Assembly (NCBI GenBank): GCA_002286715.1 | Contig: NSJX01000040.1 | Coordinates: 194,018 to 258,017 of the forward strand | Reading direction: 5' to 3' | Length of the DNA stretch: 64,000 nt | Source: Dentipellis sp. KUC8613 | Lineage: Eukaryota > Basidiomycota > Agaricomycetes > Russulales > Hericiaceae | In this document: in pieces, positions 12,560 to 23,825 of the stretch | How the letters are laid out: each line of letters opens with the position of its first letter | Position numbering within the stretch: position 1 is the stretch's first letter | The notes under the pieces: generated by a model | Told to the model about the DNA's origin: nothing | Database searches by the model: none | Seen by the model: the letters and a program-made list of their open reading frames with translations, nothing else | Program-made: the position numbers and the translations under genes

Positions 12560-13215
12560 GAATGCGGCACCGCGACGTGAGTGTCGGCAACGTCTTGCTC
12601 CATAACGGTCGCAGGCTTCTCATCGACTGGAATGCGAGTCAGAGGTCAGGATGCGGTGGACGACATCGAGTCGGTTTTCTAGGTGCACCTCTGGATGGCG
12701 CACAGCTACAGCCCGCATGCGTTTACCCCCACTCGCCTTACACACCGTCCCCGGAATACCTTCGGCCAGGCTACGTCGGATGAAGAGGGGTATCTCATCA
12801 GCAGTAAGCACAAGGAGGCGTTACTCAAATATGAACTCCTTGACTAGATTAAACTCGAGTTGTATCCGTCGCTGCTCGAAATGTTGTACGCTTTTCTTCG
12901 AGAGCCAGTGGAAGAACTGGATTGTGAAATGGTGGCCTACCAGTGTGCCATGAGGGAACGAAACGACTACGAAGTGCTGCTGAAGAACGCGAGGCGTGTT
13001 CGCGAGGGGGCGTTTGCAAAGGTACTCGAAGAACAAGCGTGGCCGGCATGTGTTCCCACTCTTCCCCTCTTCCAGATCACGATGGGTCGCAATGGTCAGA
13101 GTTCGTATCGTTTATTCTGTGGAGGGTATGGCCGTGTACGGGAGCCCTGTATCATGACTTCCGTCCAGCCCGTAGGAAACACATGATGCGTATTGCGGAG
13201 TCGACGTACCAGTGA
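12560..13215 (+). pseudogene. Decayed second FunK1 kinase copy
   Basis: Reads RHRDVSVGNVLLHNGRRLLIDWN, closely matching the catalytic loop of the intact-looking FunK1 1.2 kb upstream. After that it shifts frame repeatedly. Kinase-like C-terminal pieces follow in other frames (DDIESVF, then SSKHKEALLKYE and YPSLLEMLYAFLREPVEELD), separated by frameshifts and stops. The N-terminal two thirds of the gene are absent. This is a relic, not an expressed kinase. Confidence 0.8.
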
Positions 13216-13425
13216 CGATCGAGCGTGAACTGTTACTGAAATGGAGAATTTCAAGCGTTAATCGATCGACTCTCAACGGAAGACATCTTTGAAGAGTGGC
13301 AATGAAGAACATTTGAGGACGTCGGCATGTCTTGTATGTATGTCTGTCATTCTTCGCGCTAGCTAAGCTACAGCATGTGTCAATCGATTGTGCGTTCGAT
13401 GTAGTCTAGTACTGTACACCGGCTC

Positions 13426-14585
13426 CTAGTTCTTCAGCTTTTCGGTCAGCTCCGGGACAGCATCAAACAGGTCCGCCACGAGTCCGACATCAGCGACCTG
13501 GAATATCGGGGCGTCCGCATCCTGCAAGCAACGTCAAAATCACGCGTAAATGGCCACTGATAACATGTCGCGTACCTTGTTGATCGCCACAATCATCTTC
13601 GAGTCCTTCATGCCCGCGAGATGCTGAATGGCACCAGAGATTCCGATCGCCATGTAGAGCTCCGGCGCGACGACCTTGCCCGTCTGGCCGACCTGCAGCG
13701 AGTTGTCCGCGTAGCCCGCGTCGACTGCCGCACGCGACGCGCCAACGGCCGCGCCGAGCACGTCGGCGAGCGGGTCGAGCGTTTTCTGGAAGGTCTCCGC
13801 GTTCTTCAGCGCGCGGCCGCCGGATACGACGCGCTTCGCTGTGCCAAGCTCAGGGCGGTCTGACTTGGTGAGCTCCGTGCTGATGTGCTCCGTGGGCGAG
13901 TCGGCCACCTGCACGGGCTCGAGGGCCTTGACCTCGGGCGCGGCGGATTCGTCCTCGGGCGCGGCGCTGAACGCGGTCGAGCGGACAGTGAAGAGCTTCA
14001 CGGGGACGGTCGACGGCGCACGAACGGTCGCGATGGCGTTGCCTGCGTAGATAGGGCGCGTGAATGTCGTACTGCCAGAGGAGGCATCGTGCTCGAGACC
14101 CGTGATGTCTGACACGGCGGGGACGTCGAGCTTTGCGGCAACGCGCGGCAGTAGCGCTTTCGCAGCGGAGGAGTGAGACGAGACGACGTGTGTGTACGGG
14201 GTTCCGCTGCCGAGCAGCTTCTCCAGTAGCGGCGAGACGATCTCGGGCACCGAAGAGGCGTATTGCGGGGACGCGGAGTGGAGGATGGAAGTCAGGCCCT
14301 TCAGCCTGCCGCACGTCAGAGCCCGGCTCTGGGCAGATAATGGAGATGATAGTATACTTACTTCTTCGCCTTCTCCAGCACGCTAGAGACCTCGTCGGGA
14401 GCTCCCACGACGATGCCGGTCACTGGTCCACCGAGTTGCTGAGCGGCGGTGAGAGCCGAGAGCGAGCCGGACTCGACGGCGCCGTTCCGGTGTTCGATGA
14501 GCAGCAGCGCATGCGGCGACGTTGCAGTCGCGTAGGTACGCGCAAGGGTGCGGGCGGGTACGGCGACAGAAATGGAGCGCAACAT
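13426..14585 (-). CDS. ETFA: Electron transfer flavoprotein alpha subunit
   Basis: Mitochondrial matrix FAD protein that passes electrons from acyl-CoA and other dehydrogenases to ETF-ubiquinone oxidoreductase. The N-terminus ([20 protein letters not shown]) is Arg/Ser-rich without acids, like a mitochondrial presequence. The N-terminal domain follows ([21 protein letters not shown]), then the FAD domain with [45 protein letters not shown] and [19 protein letters not shown], ending LTEKLKN. Two introns lie near 13521-13574 and 14303-14361. The second exon carries most of the protein. Upstream of the start lies a duplicated PEX5 promoter fragment, which must now form part of this gene's promoter. 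Identification is secure. Confidence 0.95.
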
Positions 14586-14610
14586 GGAAGGAAGAGGAGA
14601 AGAGAGACTC

Positions 14611-14735
14611 TGGCGGGCACACCGCGTCCCGCGACTTCCCCGCAGGAGTTTCACATGACGCTCAGCCGGTTGCCGGCCCCAGGACCAATGTAAGCACTTC
14701 ACCTCCCTTCATGTCTCTTCGTGTTCAAGCTTTAA
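14611..14735 (+). pseudogene. Duplicated PEX5 promoter and start-codon fragment
   Basis: On the plus strand this matches the PEX5 upstream region and first codons (genuine copy at 8788-8935, minus strand). Shared blocks include ACACCGCGTCC, CGACTTCC, AGTTTCAC, GCCGGCC, TAAGCACT and CACCTCCC followed by CATGTCTCTTC. The copy keeps the ATG and codons MSL, then diverges (RVQALKVW). It lies about 25 bp upstream of the ETF-alpha start and points away from it. Confidence 0.85.
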
Positions 14736-14800
14736 AGGTCTGGATCTGTTCACGATTGCCGAAGTCGTAGTCGTCCACAAATCCATACATCCGCCCCGAC

Positions 14801-14855
14801 GCAATCGCTGAGCAACTCATAATTACCGACTTGTAACTCATGTGTGGAAACATTA
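14801..14855 (-). repeat. Right arm of the 55-bp perfect inverted repeat
   Basis: Exact reverse complement of 12381-12435. Together the arms bracket the FunK1 relic, ETF-alpha and the PEX5 fragment (about 2.4 kb). Confidence 0.95.
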
Positions 14856-14905
14856 TGTAGACACCCCGCCGTATCCGTTCTCTCCAACATCCTTTTCTCA
14901 GGCAT

Positions 14906-15125
14906 TGTCTGCCACCTAGTAGGGCAATGCATCATGTCCTCCAGGGATCCTTGTACATCTTCATCCCAAGCCGCCTCATCACGGCCTGCACGACCGTGTT
15001 CGCATCGGCGCGCCCTGTGTTGTCCTCGCGCCGCCGGCAGCCTCACATACCGCCCTCGGCAATGCTCTCCTAACAGTAACTCCTCGCAGTAACGCTCGCA
15101 CAGCGCATAGGGCACGATGATCTCC
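14906..15125 (-). pseudogene. Possible coding relic of unknown origin
   Basis: The minus strand reads EIIVPYALCERYCEELLLG, then after a frame change DANTVVQAVMRRLGMKMYK and DPWRT before a stop. Composition looks like decayed protein-coding sequence, but I do not recognise the parent gene. It sits next to the right arm of the inverted repeat. Confidence 0.35.
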
Positions 15126-16130
15126 TATGCAAGCGTCACAATGGCCAGCAGCTGAGGCTGATGTTCAGCCCCGCAAGGCAGCTGATGGCATCCGGCAATG
15201 GCCTCTGAAGGTAGTTCGGGTGAGACTGGATTGAAGGTGACAGAGAAGCAGCAATTTTGGTAGGACCCCATCGAATGGACACGCACATTAGCCTTCATGC
15301 GAAAGACTTGCCACGCAAATTCATTTCTCTGACTCTCGTTGCTGGTATACCATCCTGTTCCCGTCCTAGCTTCCTACAGCCATCAGTATAAGTACCTGCT
15401 CTATACCCCCATCTCAAACTTTTTTTTACAATTCTTCTCACTGCAGCAATTTGTTACATTGTTAGAAATCCATTACTTATATGTTGACGACGAATAAGTA
15501 ACTACATAAGGTGTTAGTAACAGGTTACATAACGAAGACATTAGAAATTCGAGGAAATTGCGAAAGTTACCTCCCCGAGCTCTAATTATAACGGTCCGAC
15601 CGGTACCGGCCTACACTGCAGGACGCCTTCCGAGTCGTCCCTGAGTAAAACCGCACAAAGTCCTCTTCAAGTACATGTCTTATCGTCCGTAGACACAGCC
15701 CGAATGCATTTGCACGTATGTATGTATGTATATGTATGTATGTACAGTCACAGTGAATCTGACAGAATGGATGAATAGATGAATGAATGTATGAAGAATG
15801 CAAAGAGTACGTATATATACTTGACCATCATGATGAGTTGGGTATTTATCTGTTACGTATACAGCCCGCTTACACCACACCACAGCAAAGCCAGAGCGAA
15901 CCTAACATAAGTAGTGTACAGTACAACAACGACGCCGACAACAACAATCCTTACCGGCCGCAGCGCGCAGCCCCACACATCGCTTTTCCGAACACGCACA
16001 TGCGCACTAGATGAGAAGCCGAGATCCACTCCACAAGAACAAGAACAAGAACACGACGGGACAAGAAAAAGAAAGCGAAGAAAAATGAAAAGGAAAAGGT
16101 CAATCACCAGGCGGCTCGGGACTCAGGGAC
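15126..16130. other. Intergenic, with a (TGTA)n microsatellite
   Basis: About 1 kb with no supportable gene. A TGTA/TATG-rich microsatellite runs at about 15716-15745, and A/T-rich stretches occur at 15420-15560. It lies between two minus-strand genes: downstream of the MFS gene's stop and upstream of the PEX5-fragment/ETF-alpha region. Confidence 0.6.
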
Positions 16131-19101
16131 TCACAAGCCCTCCTCCGAAATCGACACACGGATGACGCTCGCCCGCCGCGCGCGCTCGTGCTCCTCCTCC
16201 TCCCCAGGGCGCTCCCTCGCACGGCCCCTGCTCTCCCTACTCGGCTGCCTGCTGGCGCGCTTGCTGCCCGAAGGCGTCGGCTCGCGCTCCGTCTCCGTCT
16301 CCGTCTCCGAGTCCGAGCCCTCGCCGTGCCGCCCGGTGCTCGTCGACTCGCTGACGTCGTCGCGGGGGTCAAAGTCGTCCGCGGCGGACGCGGCCTCCGC
16401 GTCGGCGCGCGTGTGGATGAACGGCCGGATGCCCACGAGCATGCACACCGCGATGTAGAGCAGGATCGCGCTCATCACGAAGATGGCCTTCGGGAACTCC
16501 GCGACTGTGGCGCCGTAGATCGCAGCATAAATCGCCGGCTGTCACTGAATGTCAGTGAGGCATGGTTACCACGGGACACAAGGACGTACAGCGATGATGT
16601 GCGCTACGGCGTTCACCAGCCCGAGCGCACCGAATACGAGTCCGAATTCGCCGCCGTTCCCGGCTGCCTGGAGACTGACCGCGCCGAGCGAATGCAAAGC
16701 GGGGTTACCGCCGCTCGTGAGGGAGTTGAGACTCGTGAACATGATGAAGAGCGCCTGGGACGACGTGGGAGAGAGCGCGACGAGCGCATTGGCGGAAGCA
16801 TCTGTGAAGAAGGAGATGGCGGCGATGCGCTGGTCGAACTGAAGAGATCGGGCAAGATGCATCGCATTCGCGCTGTTGGGCGAGGCATGTTTGGCGCGCT
16901 TGGGCGCAAAGTAGGTGAGGACGGCTATTGGCGCGCCAAGTCAGCGGCTGACAGGTGGGCGGATAGATAGGACTGACCTGGCAGAATGAGGAGCAGATTG
17001 ATAGCGCGTGTCACCCACAATAGGGACATGTAGTATCCGAGCTGGGGGTACATCAGCGTCCTGTCATTAGCCAATGACAGATGAACGCACCTGCTCGCTC
17101 GACCAGTCATACACGTGCTTCACATACAGATACTTCAAATTGTACACTTGCTGCACCATTCGTGAGTCCATTTCCCCGAAAAAATAATTCGAAAGAGATA
17201 CGCACTATAGATAGCACATAGATGAACAATGCTGCGCCTACAAGAGTCAGATTCCAATCGCGGCCTCTGCGGCCTTCCAATCGTTGCGGCTTGAACAGTG
17301 CGATTGGGCGCACAAGCTGCGTCCACACGTTCACCACGCCCTTCCATAGCTTCCGGCCCCACCAGCGCTTGTACGCGACTTCGCGCCCGGAAGCACTACG
17401 GTAGTGGGTGACGGAGATGGGGCGGACCGTCCGTCGTTCTGGGGTGAGTGACTCGGGGAGGATGAGCACGACGAAGAGGAAGTTCATCAGGGCGATCAGG
17501 ATCGCGAGCCCAAAGAGAGTTGTTGTGTTGCTGTAAGGGACAACATTGAGGACGAGGCCGTTGAGCTACGTGTGATTTAGCAGCGGAGGGGAGGGATCGG
17601 AAACGGGGCCTACCCAAGGCCCAGACGCCAAGCCCACATACAGCATGCCCTGCATCGTCGAGAAGATCCTCGCTCGGGAGCCGTCGGGCGTGCAGTCCGT
17701 TGCGTATCTGCGTGTATCAGCATGCCAGGTCAACAACGTGTCCCCGAAGAAAGAGCGCAGCAGGGAACTCACGCATGCGTGATCCCGTTGTAGGTTGACT
17801 GGGCCCCAAGGATGCCCTCGATCAGAGGAGCCGCGATGATGAAGGCTTCGCCGTGCCTGCTGAAGATGGACTTCGTGTCGGACACGAGGATGTAGACGAA
17901 GTCCCTGCACAGTCCAACGATAAGCCGGAGCCAAAGCATCGATCCGAAGAAGCAGCCATATGAATTGAGAAACACGCACATGAAGAGCGCGCCGAAGATC
18001 GAGATGCTGAGGATCTTCTTGCGACCATATACATCGCCCAGGTGACTGAGCCATCCCGTCGTGATCGCACTAAGGATACTTTCCGTTGTTTTAACGGCTA
18101 ATTATAATTATAATTAGTCGCGGTGGAGCAGCGGAAGAAAAAGACGCTTACAAGCCTGGATGCGGGCAGCGCGTGCCTGAACCTTCGGGTCTGCTGAGCA
18201 CTCGTCGAAAGAGTAGATAGGTAGTGGCAAATCAGGGAGATGCACGCGCGCGGGTGAGAAGTCCGCGGAAGCAGCGGCGGAATAGGAAGGAGAAAGACGT
18301 GGCGTGACAGAAGGCAACCCGGATGGGGAAGAAGCGTTATTTGCGCCACTGAATTGGAAGAAGACGGAAGCGGAATGGGACTGAGACGGAGAAGGGATCG
18401 GGGGCATGGTGGAAGAGGCATTGTGGTGGACGGCGCGGCATGCAAGCTGGGTATAGACCTCAATACGAGGTGCCATGGTCATGCCGCGCTGAAATAAAAT
18501 ATAAGGTGGGTTTGCAGGAGAGTCGGAGAATCAACGCACGCAGAGATTAGAAACGAGGACGACGGGGGCAATCCTACAAGGGGATCGGTGATCAGAAGGG
18601 CTGTACTGGGATTATGGTAGACAGGATGCTGCGAGTCGGGCTTAGCACGGTTCTCGTGAACCGAGGATAGTTTTGGGGCGCAAAGTATATCGAGAGGGTA
18701 TCACGATAGGCAGTGGGATCCTCAATGGCCACTCGGTGCCGTCTGCACGGTCCCAAGACCTTCGCCGGTGCGCCCATGACTCGGAGTGACCGGGTCCAGT
18801 AGCATCGTGCCCTCGCAAAAAATGAGACTCACCATACTGGTGTCGCTTTTTTCCACCATGGCTTAGAGCGTGGCCGTGAGCGGGATGGCCTGGTAGGCGG
18901 GGCGGAGTCGAGGAGCGGGGCCTGTTCTTCCTCACTTGGTCTGTGGTCGAACATGACCGAGGACGAAGATGGAGGGGGGGAGGCAGAGTAGGAGTGGGGG
19001 TCGTCGTCCGGGGTCGTGAAGGAGTATGAGGAGGAACGGGTGGCTAGGTGGATGGACTCGGGAGGGAGGGAGGAGGAGGAGGGGTCGCGCGTGTGGGACA
19101 T
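16131..19101 (-). CDS. Major facilitator superfamily transporter (PCFT/HCP-like type)
   Basis: Predicted polytopic membrane transporter of unknown substrate. The N-terminal cytoplasmic region is Ser/Asp-rich (MSHTRDPSSSSLPPE through APLLDSAPPTRPSRSRP), then the first helices follow after an intron. Typical MFS pieces appear: WLSHLGDVYGRKKILSISIFG (loop 2-3 motif with GRKK), LIEGILGAQSTYNGITHAYA, SRARIFSTMQGMLYVGLASG, LAILIALMNFLFVVLILPES (helix 6), a basic central loop, then helices such as LVGAALFIYVLSI, LGYYMSLLWVTRAINLLLILP and VMSAILLYIAVCMLVGI. It ends in a long acidic/Arg-rich cytoplasmic tail (about 100 residues, ETETETERE repeats). There are about ten introns. A broken copy of the middle lies at 8981-9150. 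Substrate cannot be read; resemblance to proton-coupled folate/heme-carrier-like fungal MFS is an inference. Confidence 0.85.
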
Positions 19102-19947
19102 GAGCCGGCGGGGAAGCTTATATAGAGGAGGAGGCCGATAGGGATGGATAATCAAGGGAGATTGATTGGAATCTGACTAGCATTGGACGTGTGTTCCGGT
19201 GCACGAGGAGACGCATTAGGCATCCATTCGAAGAGCTGGCGACCGCAGGAGCAGAGCAACGAAGGCACGCAAACACGGCTCATCTCACCTCTCCGCTTAT
19301 CTGATAATCCTACTTCCGCCCTTTGTCTGATAAGATCACACGCCTATGACTCTCCCCGTCCTCACCCCTCTCCTCTTTTACATACTCGGGACTATTTATT
19401 TGTGAACCCGCCCAGTCGCTTCTGACACCTTGCTCCTTGGAGCATGTTGACAGGCTGTGTCCAGAGGGCCTCCAGAACTTCTGGAGCTGTTGTTGTCATC
19501 AATATTCGGGTTCAAACGGGAGCCGGGCGGCCCCCATGAACCGACAAATATCGTCCAGTAAATGCAAAATCTGTTTCTTCCGAAAGTTCAGCTCCTACGA
19601 CCTACGTCTTCCAGCGATGGAAGTCAGCGTGGAAACCCGTTCGCTCATGAATGACGCAGTCATGATGGAAATGCCGATGAGAAAATACCACGCCGTTTTC
19701 TGCAGTCGAAGCCAGAGTTGACTGTATTTCCCAACGGAAGCAGACGGAATCACAGCACGTATTTAGGACATTTTGTAGGAACCTGGCCAAGGAGCAGGAT
19801 CCCCGCAATTATGTCATGGCAAGAAGTCCTCAGGGTCTTGGACCAAACAACGCCAAACGCGCCGTTACCGACGCGCTCGACGCAGACGACGGCGGCCGAC
19901 GCGCCCCCATCCTCCTTTCCCCCCTGACGACCACATAGGTACGCACC
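19102..19947. other. Divergent intergenic region
   Basis: About 850 bp between the MFS start (minus) and the next plus-strand gene. Small frames here show no protein character. Presumed shared upstream region. Confidence 0.55.
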
Positions 19948-22900
19948 ATGAGCCAGCCCCGACGTAGCTCGGGCGCGACGACCAAGCGCCTTCTTCAGGA
20001 TCGGTTCCAGAAATCGAAATCGGGCAGCAGTTCGGACAAACACACGAAGCTCACAGATTATTTCGTCCGCAAAACCGTCGATTCGAGCGTGCCACGGTGG
20101 GCACAGACTCCTTCGTCTCAGCCTACGCCTACGCCTACGCCCAGCCGGGGACGTGCGGCGGTCACCGCGAGCCAACGGAGACCGAGCACAATAACGAAAG
20201 CTTCTGCAAATTCAACCGCGACGCGCGACTTTGACGCGAACAAAAAGGTGACCGCGTCGAGTGGCCACTCCAGTCAAATTCAACAACAAAGCCAGCCGGA
20301 GCCCGCTTCCTCTTCCTCTTTTCCACCATCATCCTCCCTGACGCGCCCCAAATCCCCTGTCGTACCCAAAGTACCTGCACCTGCCGAGACTGTCGCCCGC
20401 CCGCGGTCGTCCACATCCAGTAACGCACGCTCCCGCCCGGCTTCCGTCTTTGACGGCGTCGAGATTATCAGGCGCGTTCCCCGGAAAAGCGCGCATACAC
20501 CCACAAGCGCGAGCGCCACGGCTGCCAGCCCCAGCCCCCAGCCTCATACCGCTCCTAAACACGCCACACCCACAACCATGCCCTCTAAGCGCGGGACGGT
20601 ACCGGTACTGCCATCGAAGCGCAAACTAGAAAGCGCTCTCGCAGACATCCAACAATCCAGTGAAGACGAACCCGCACGCAGCACTCGCCGAAACAACTTG
20701 GCGAAGTCCAAGTCTCAGCAACAGTCCACTCCCAAGGCCTCGCGGCACAAGAAACCACGCCTCGATTCATCGCCAGGAAAGGCGGCATTGCAGGCGGAGG
20801 TCGACGGGGATGACGACGAGCAACTGGTGCCGAGCAGCCAAAGCGACGAGCAAGAGCTCTGCGTACCACGTCCTGGAGCAGGCCCCCGGGATCCCAAGGA
20901 GGTCCGCAAGAGCGTGCAGTCCTGGCTGCACACCACCGACGACGGCCTGCCCGCTCCCGACTACGGAGATCTCTGCGAAGACGCAATGGACTTCGATCCC
21001 TTTCCGGAAGGCGGAATCGATGCGGGAGCGCGCATACCCAGCGCACTAGACATGTCTTTCTCGTCCTCGCTCACCCCGCAGACCTCGCGCCCCTCATCGC
21101 CCTCCCCAGCGCCTGCGATCGCGACCCCGCCCCCGCACACCGGGCTCCCCTCGCCCTCCTCGCCCGGCCAGCACCCCCTGCCCCTCCCGCCCTCCTCGCC
21201 AGCCGCCTTATCATCTCCCCTCACCGCAGCACCGACACTCACCCACAGCTCCTCCCCACTCACCGCCTCCGCCACCGCCGCGGGGCGCACATCGCCGCTG
21301 ACGGTCGTCGCGCTGACCGACTTCCGGCCGAGCACGCCCCCGCCGTCGTCCCCGCTCGACGTGCAGCCGCTCGATGCAAAGGCAAAGACCGCCGCGCTCG
21401 TCGCGCGCATCCGCGCGGAGGCGCAGCGCGCGGCGACGAGCGGGCCGGACGACGACGACGACGACCGCGCGCGGCGCGATATCGACTTTGCCGCGTTTGA
21501 GAGCAGCGAGGACGAGGACGAGGAGGCGGGCGGCGTGTGGGGCATGACGAAGGCTGCATCGTGAGTTCTCGTTTTCCTGTTTGGTTCTTCTCGAGGCGTC
21601 CGCGTGGCTTGGGCGTTTTTGCTGATTCGCGTGTGCTGTATCTGTGTTTGCAGGTCCCCGCCGCCGACGTACCGCACGCGTGCGCGCGCGGGCGCCCAGT
21701 CGATCCCGACCCCCGATCTCTCGTCGCCGGAGTCTGTGAAGCGCGCGCCGCGCGGCCGCAAGGAGCGCGTGGTGGCGATAGCGAAGACGAAGGGCAAGGC
21801 GAAAGGGAAAGGCAGGGCGCGGTTCGATCCGCTGGATTTGCTGCTCAGCGAGAAGCGGCGCGAGGAGCGCAAGGGCAGCTCGAGCGCGGCGATGCGCCGC
21901 GCGGAGGCGGCGGGTGCGGAGCGTGAGGCGCTGTTGAGGGATATGGTGTTTAGTGAGGATGAGGATGAAGAGGAGGTGCGCGATCGGGCGGGGTCGAGTT
22001 CGGATGGGGAGGGGAGGAAGAGGAAGGCTAGTGGGACGGGGTGGGCGGACGAGGAGGCTGCGAGGAATGCGGCGAGGCGGGGCATGGAGATGCGCAATGC
22101 GGGTCGCGAGGTGAGGGAGGAGGAGGCGATGGAGGAGGTCAATGCGGAGGAGCGCGAGCGGCTGTTGGGCGCCAAGGAGGGCAAGGCGGTCGGGAAAATT
22201 CTGGATGGCGATCGCGTGGGCGTTGGTGTTGTTAAGCGGAAGGTGCTGGGCGTCGAGGTGTGGGTCGAGGCGGACGGGGATGCGATGGTGGTCGATGGTG
22301 GCGTTCCTGTCTGCGAGTTTGCGGAAGAGGGAGGTGTGCTTGGGTTGTTGCGGGATGCCGTCACGTCTGGCAGTGAGTGTCCTTCAACTCGGTCTTAGGG
22401 TGAGATGCTGAATTGTCTCCTTAGATCTGACGCGAGCCAAAATGCTCCTCGATGCTGGTTTGCTGCGTACAGTCGACTTGTCGCCAAAGCCGGCCGTCCT
22501 TCGCTGGCTCTGTGAATCCGGTATGCATCTTACGAACGCGTGTTCCTGTCATGGTCACTGACGCGTCCCAGCTCTGTCCACACAACGCACCCCGCTCAGC
22601 TCGTCCGCATTCTCATTCCTGCTGAATTTACCTCCTTGCACCAGCGTGCCACTCGAGTCTCCGCTCACGTCGAAGTTCGTGTCGACAGTTTTGAGCCGGC
22701 TGGGGATGAAGTCCGAGCTTCTGTGCAAGATCATGGACAACATCTCGGAGGCGGAAATCCATTCGCTATCCTCTGAAGCTCGTGCAGATGTTCTCTTCCG
22801 ACTGATATCGCTTGTCTCTTCGTTTGCTCGGTGCGTCTTCGCGCCCATACCATTGCCCCCGGAACTTTCAACTGATCTCTTCCTCCATGCAGAGCACACT

Positions 22901-23825
22901 GGATCGCGATGGAAGAAATCCCTGACTTCGTTATGGCCCTGCTCTTCATTGGGATAGACGTCGATGCAGCGTCCCAGCTCAAACGAGACGTGATGATCGC
23001 CATCGAGCTTCTCTGTACATGCCTCCCTGCCTCCGAGTCCACGATTGTACGTCCTCGATGCTCGCCTTCTATGATAGCAAGATCTGATCCTGATACAACT
23101 ATGAAGGAATCTGCGATCGCCATCAAGGTACTCGGCTATGCATCGACGCTGTCAGTGAGCAACAGGAGTTACCTTCTGTCGTTCTTTGCGCGGGGACGCG
23201 AGCAGTCAATGCGCGTGGCGCGTTTCGTAGCGCACAGTCTCTTGACGGAACATGACGGTGGACTTTCGGTATGTTTTCTAGACTATATTTCACCCTTCCG
23301 TGTACTCACGAGTCTATCACCAGACTACGACATACAATGCCCTCCCGTCTCTCCCCGCACTCCTCGACGTCCTCGACACCAACCGCGGTTCATTCGACGT
23401 CTCGTCCGAAACCACAGACTACGACGAACTCTTCGCGCGCATCGACGTCCTCAGCGTCGCGCTCTCCGGCATCGAAGCGTACACAGCGCAGGACCGGGGG
23501 TCCTCCTCAGGCACAGGTACCTCGCAGCTCGAGGACAGTCCGCGGCGGGGCCGAGAGCGGCCGCCGCTAGAGCTCATCAAGAACCGCCTCGACATCCTCC
23601 ACGGCAAAATCGGTACGTCCTTGTTCCTCGCGGCCCCGTGCCAAGGCGCAGATCTGACGCGATATCGTAGTGGACACGCGCGCGGCGCACCTCGACCGCT
23701 CGCGCGCGAAGGCGGCGCTGCAGCGGCTCGCTATGCGCATATATTATCAGCGCGCTGCCGTGCAGCATTCCGGCCCGAAGAGCCTGATTGACCATTGGGG
23801 GCGCGGGCGGCAGAGTGTTGGCTGA
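19948..23825 (+). CDS. Nuclear protein with a possible CANIN (SMC5/6-associated) region
   Basis: Large, mostly disordered N-terminal half (about 540 residues: Ser/Pro-rich, several basic clusters such as SKRKLE and RHKKPRLDSS, acidic runs DDDDDD and SSEDEDEE), then after an intron a charged helical region (LLSEKRREERKG, AEREALLRDMVFSEDEDEEE, ERERLLGAKEGKAVGKILDG) and a folded-looking helical C-terminus (VLGLLRDAVTSGNLTRAKML, AKMLLDAGLLRTVDLSPKP, SKFVSTVLSRLGMKSELL, MALLFIGIDVDAASQLKRD), ending SLIDHWGRGRQSVG. At least seven introns. The C-terminal part resembles the CANIN region of SLF2/FAM178-type proteins that bind Smc6 and Nse5; this is inferred from memory of the family. Near the N-terminus, KLTDYFV resembles a degenerate PIP box. 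Nuclear location is likely. Function is otherwise unknown. Confidence 0.5.

Noticed and set aside
20961..22364. 467-codon open frame antisense to the CANIN-like gene
   Set aside because: Ser-rich shadow frame produced by GC-biased third positions; the sense strand has clear splice logic.
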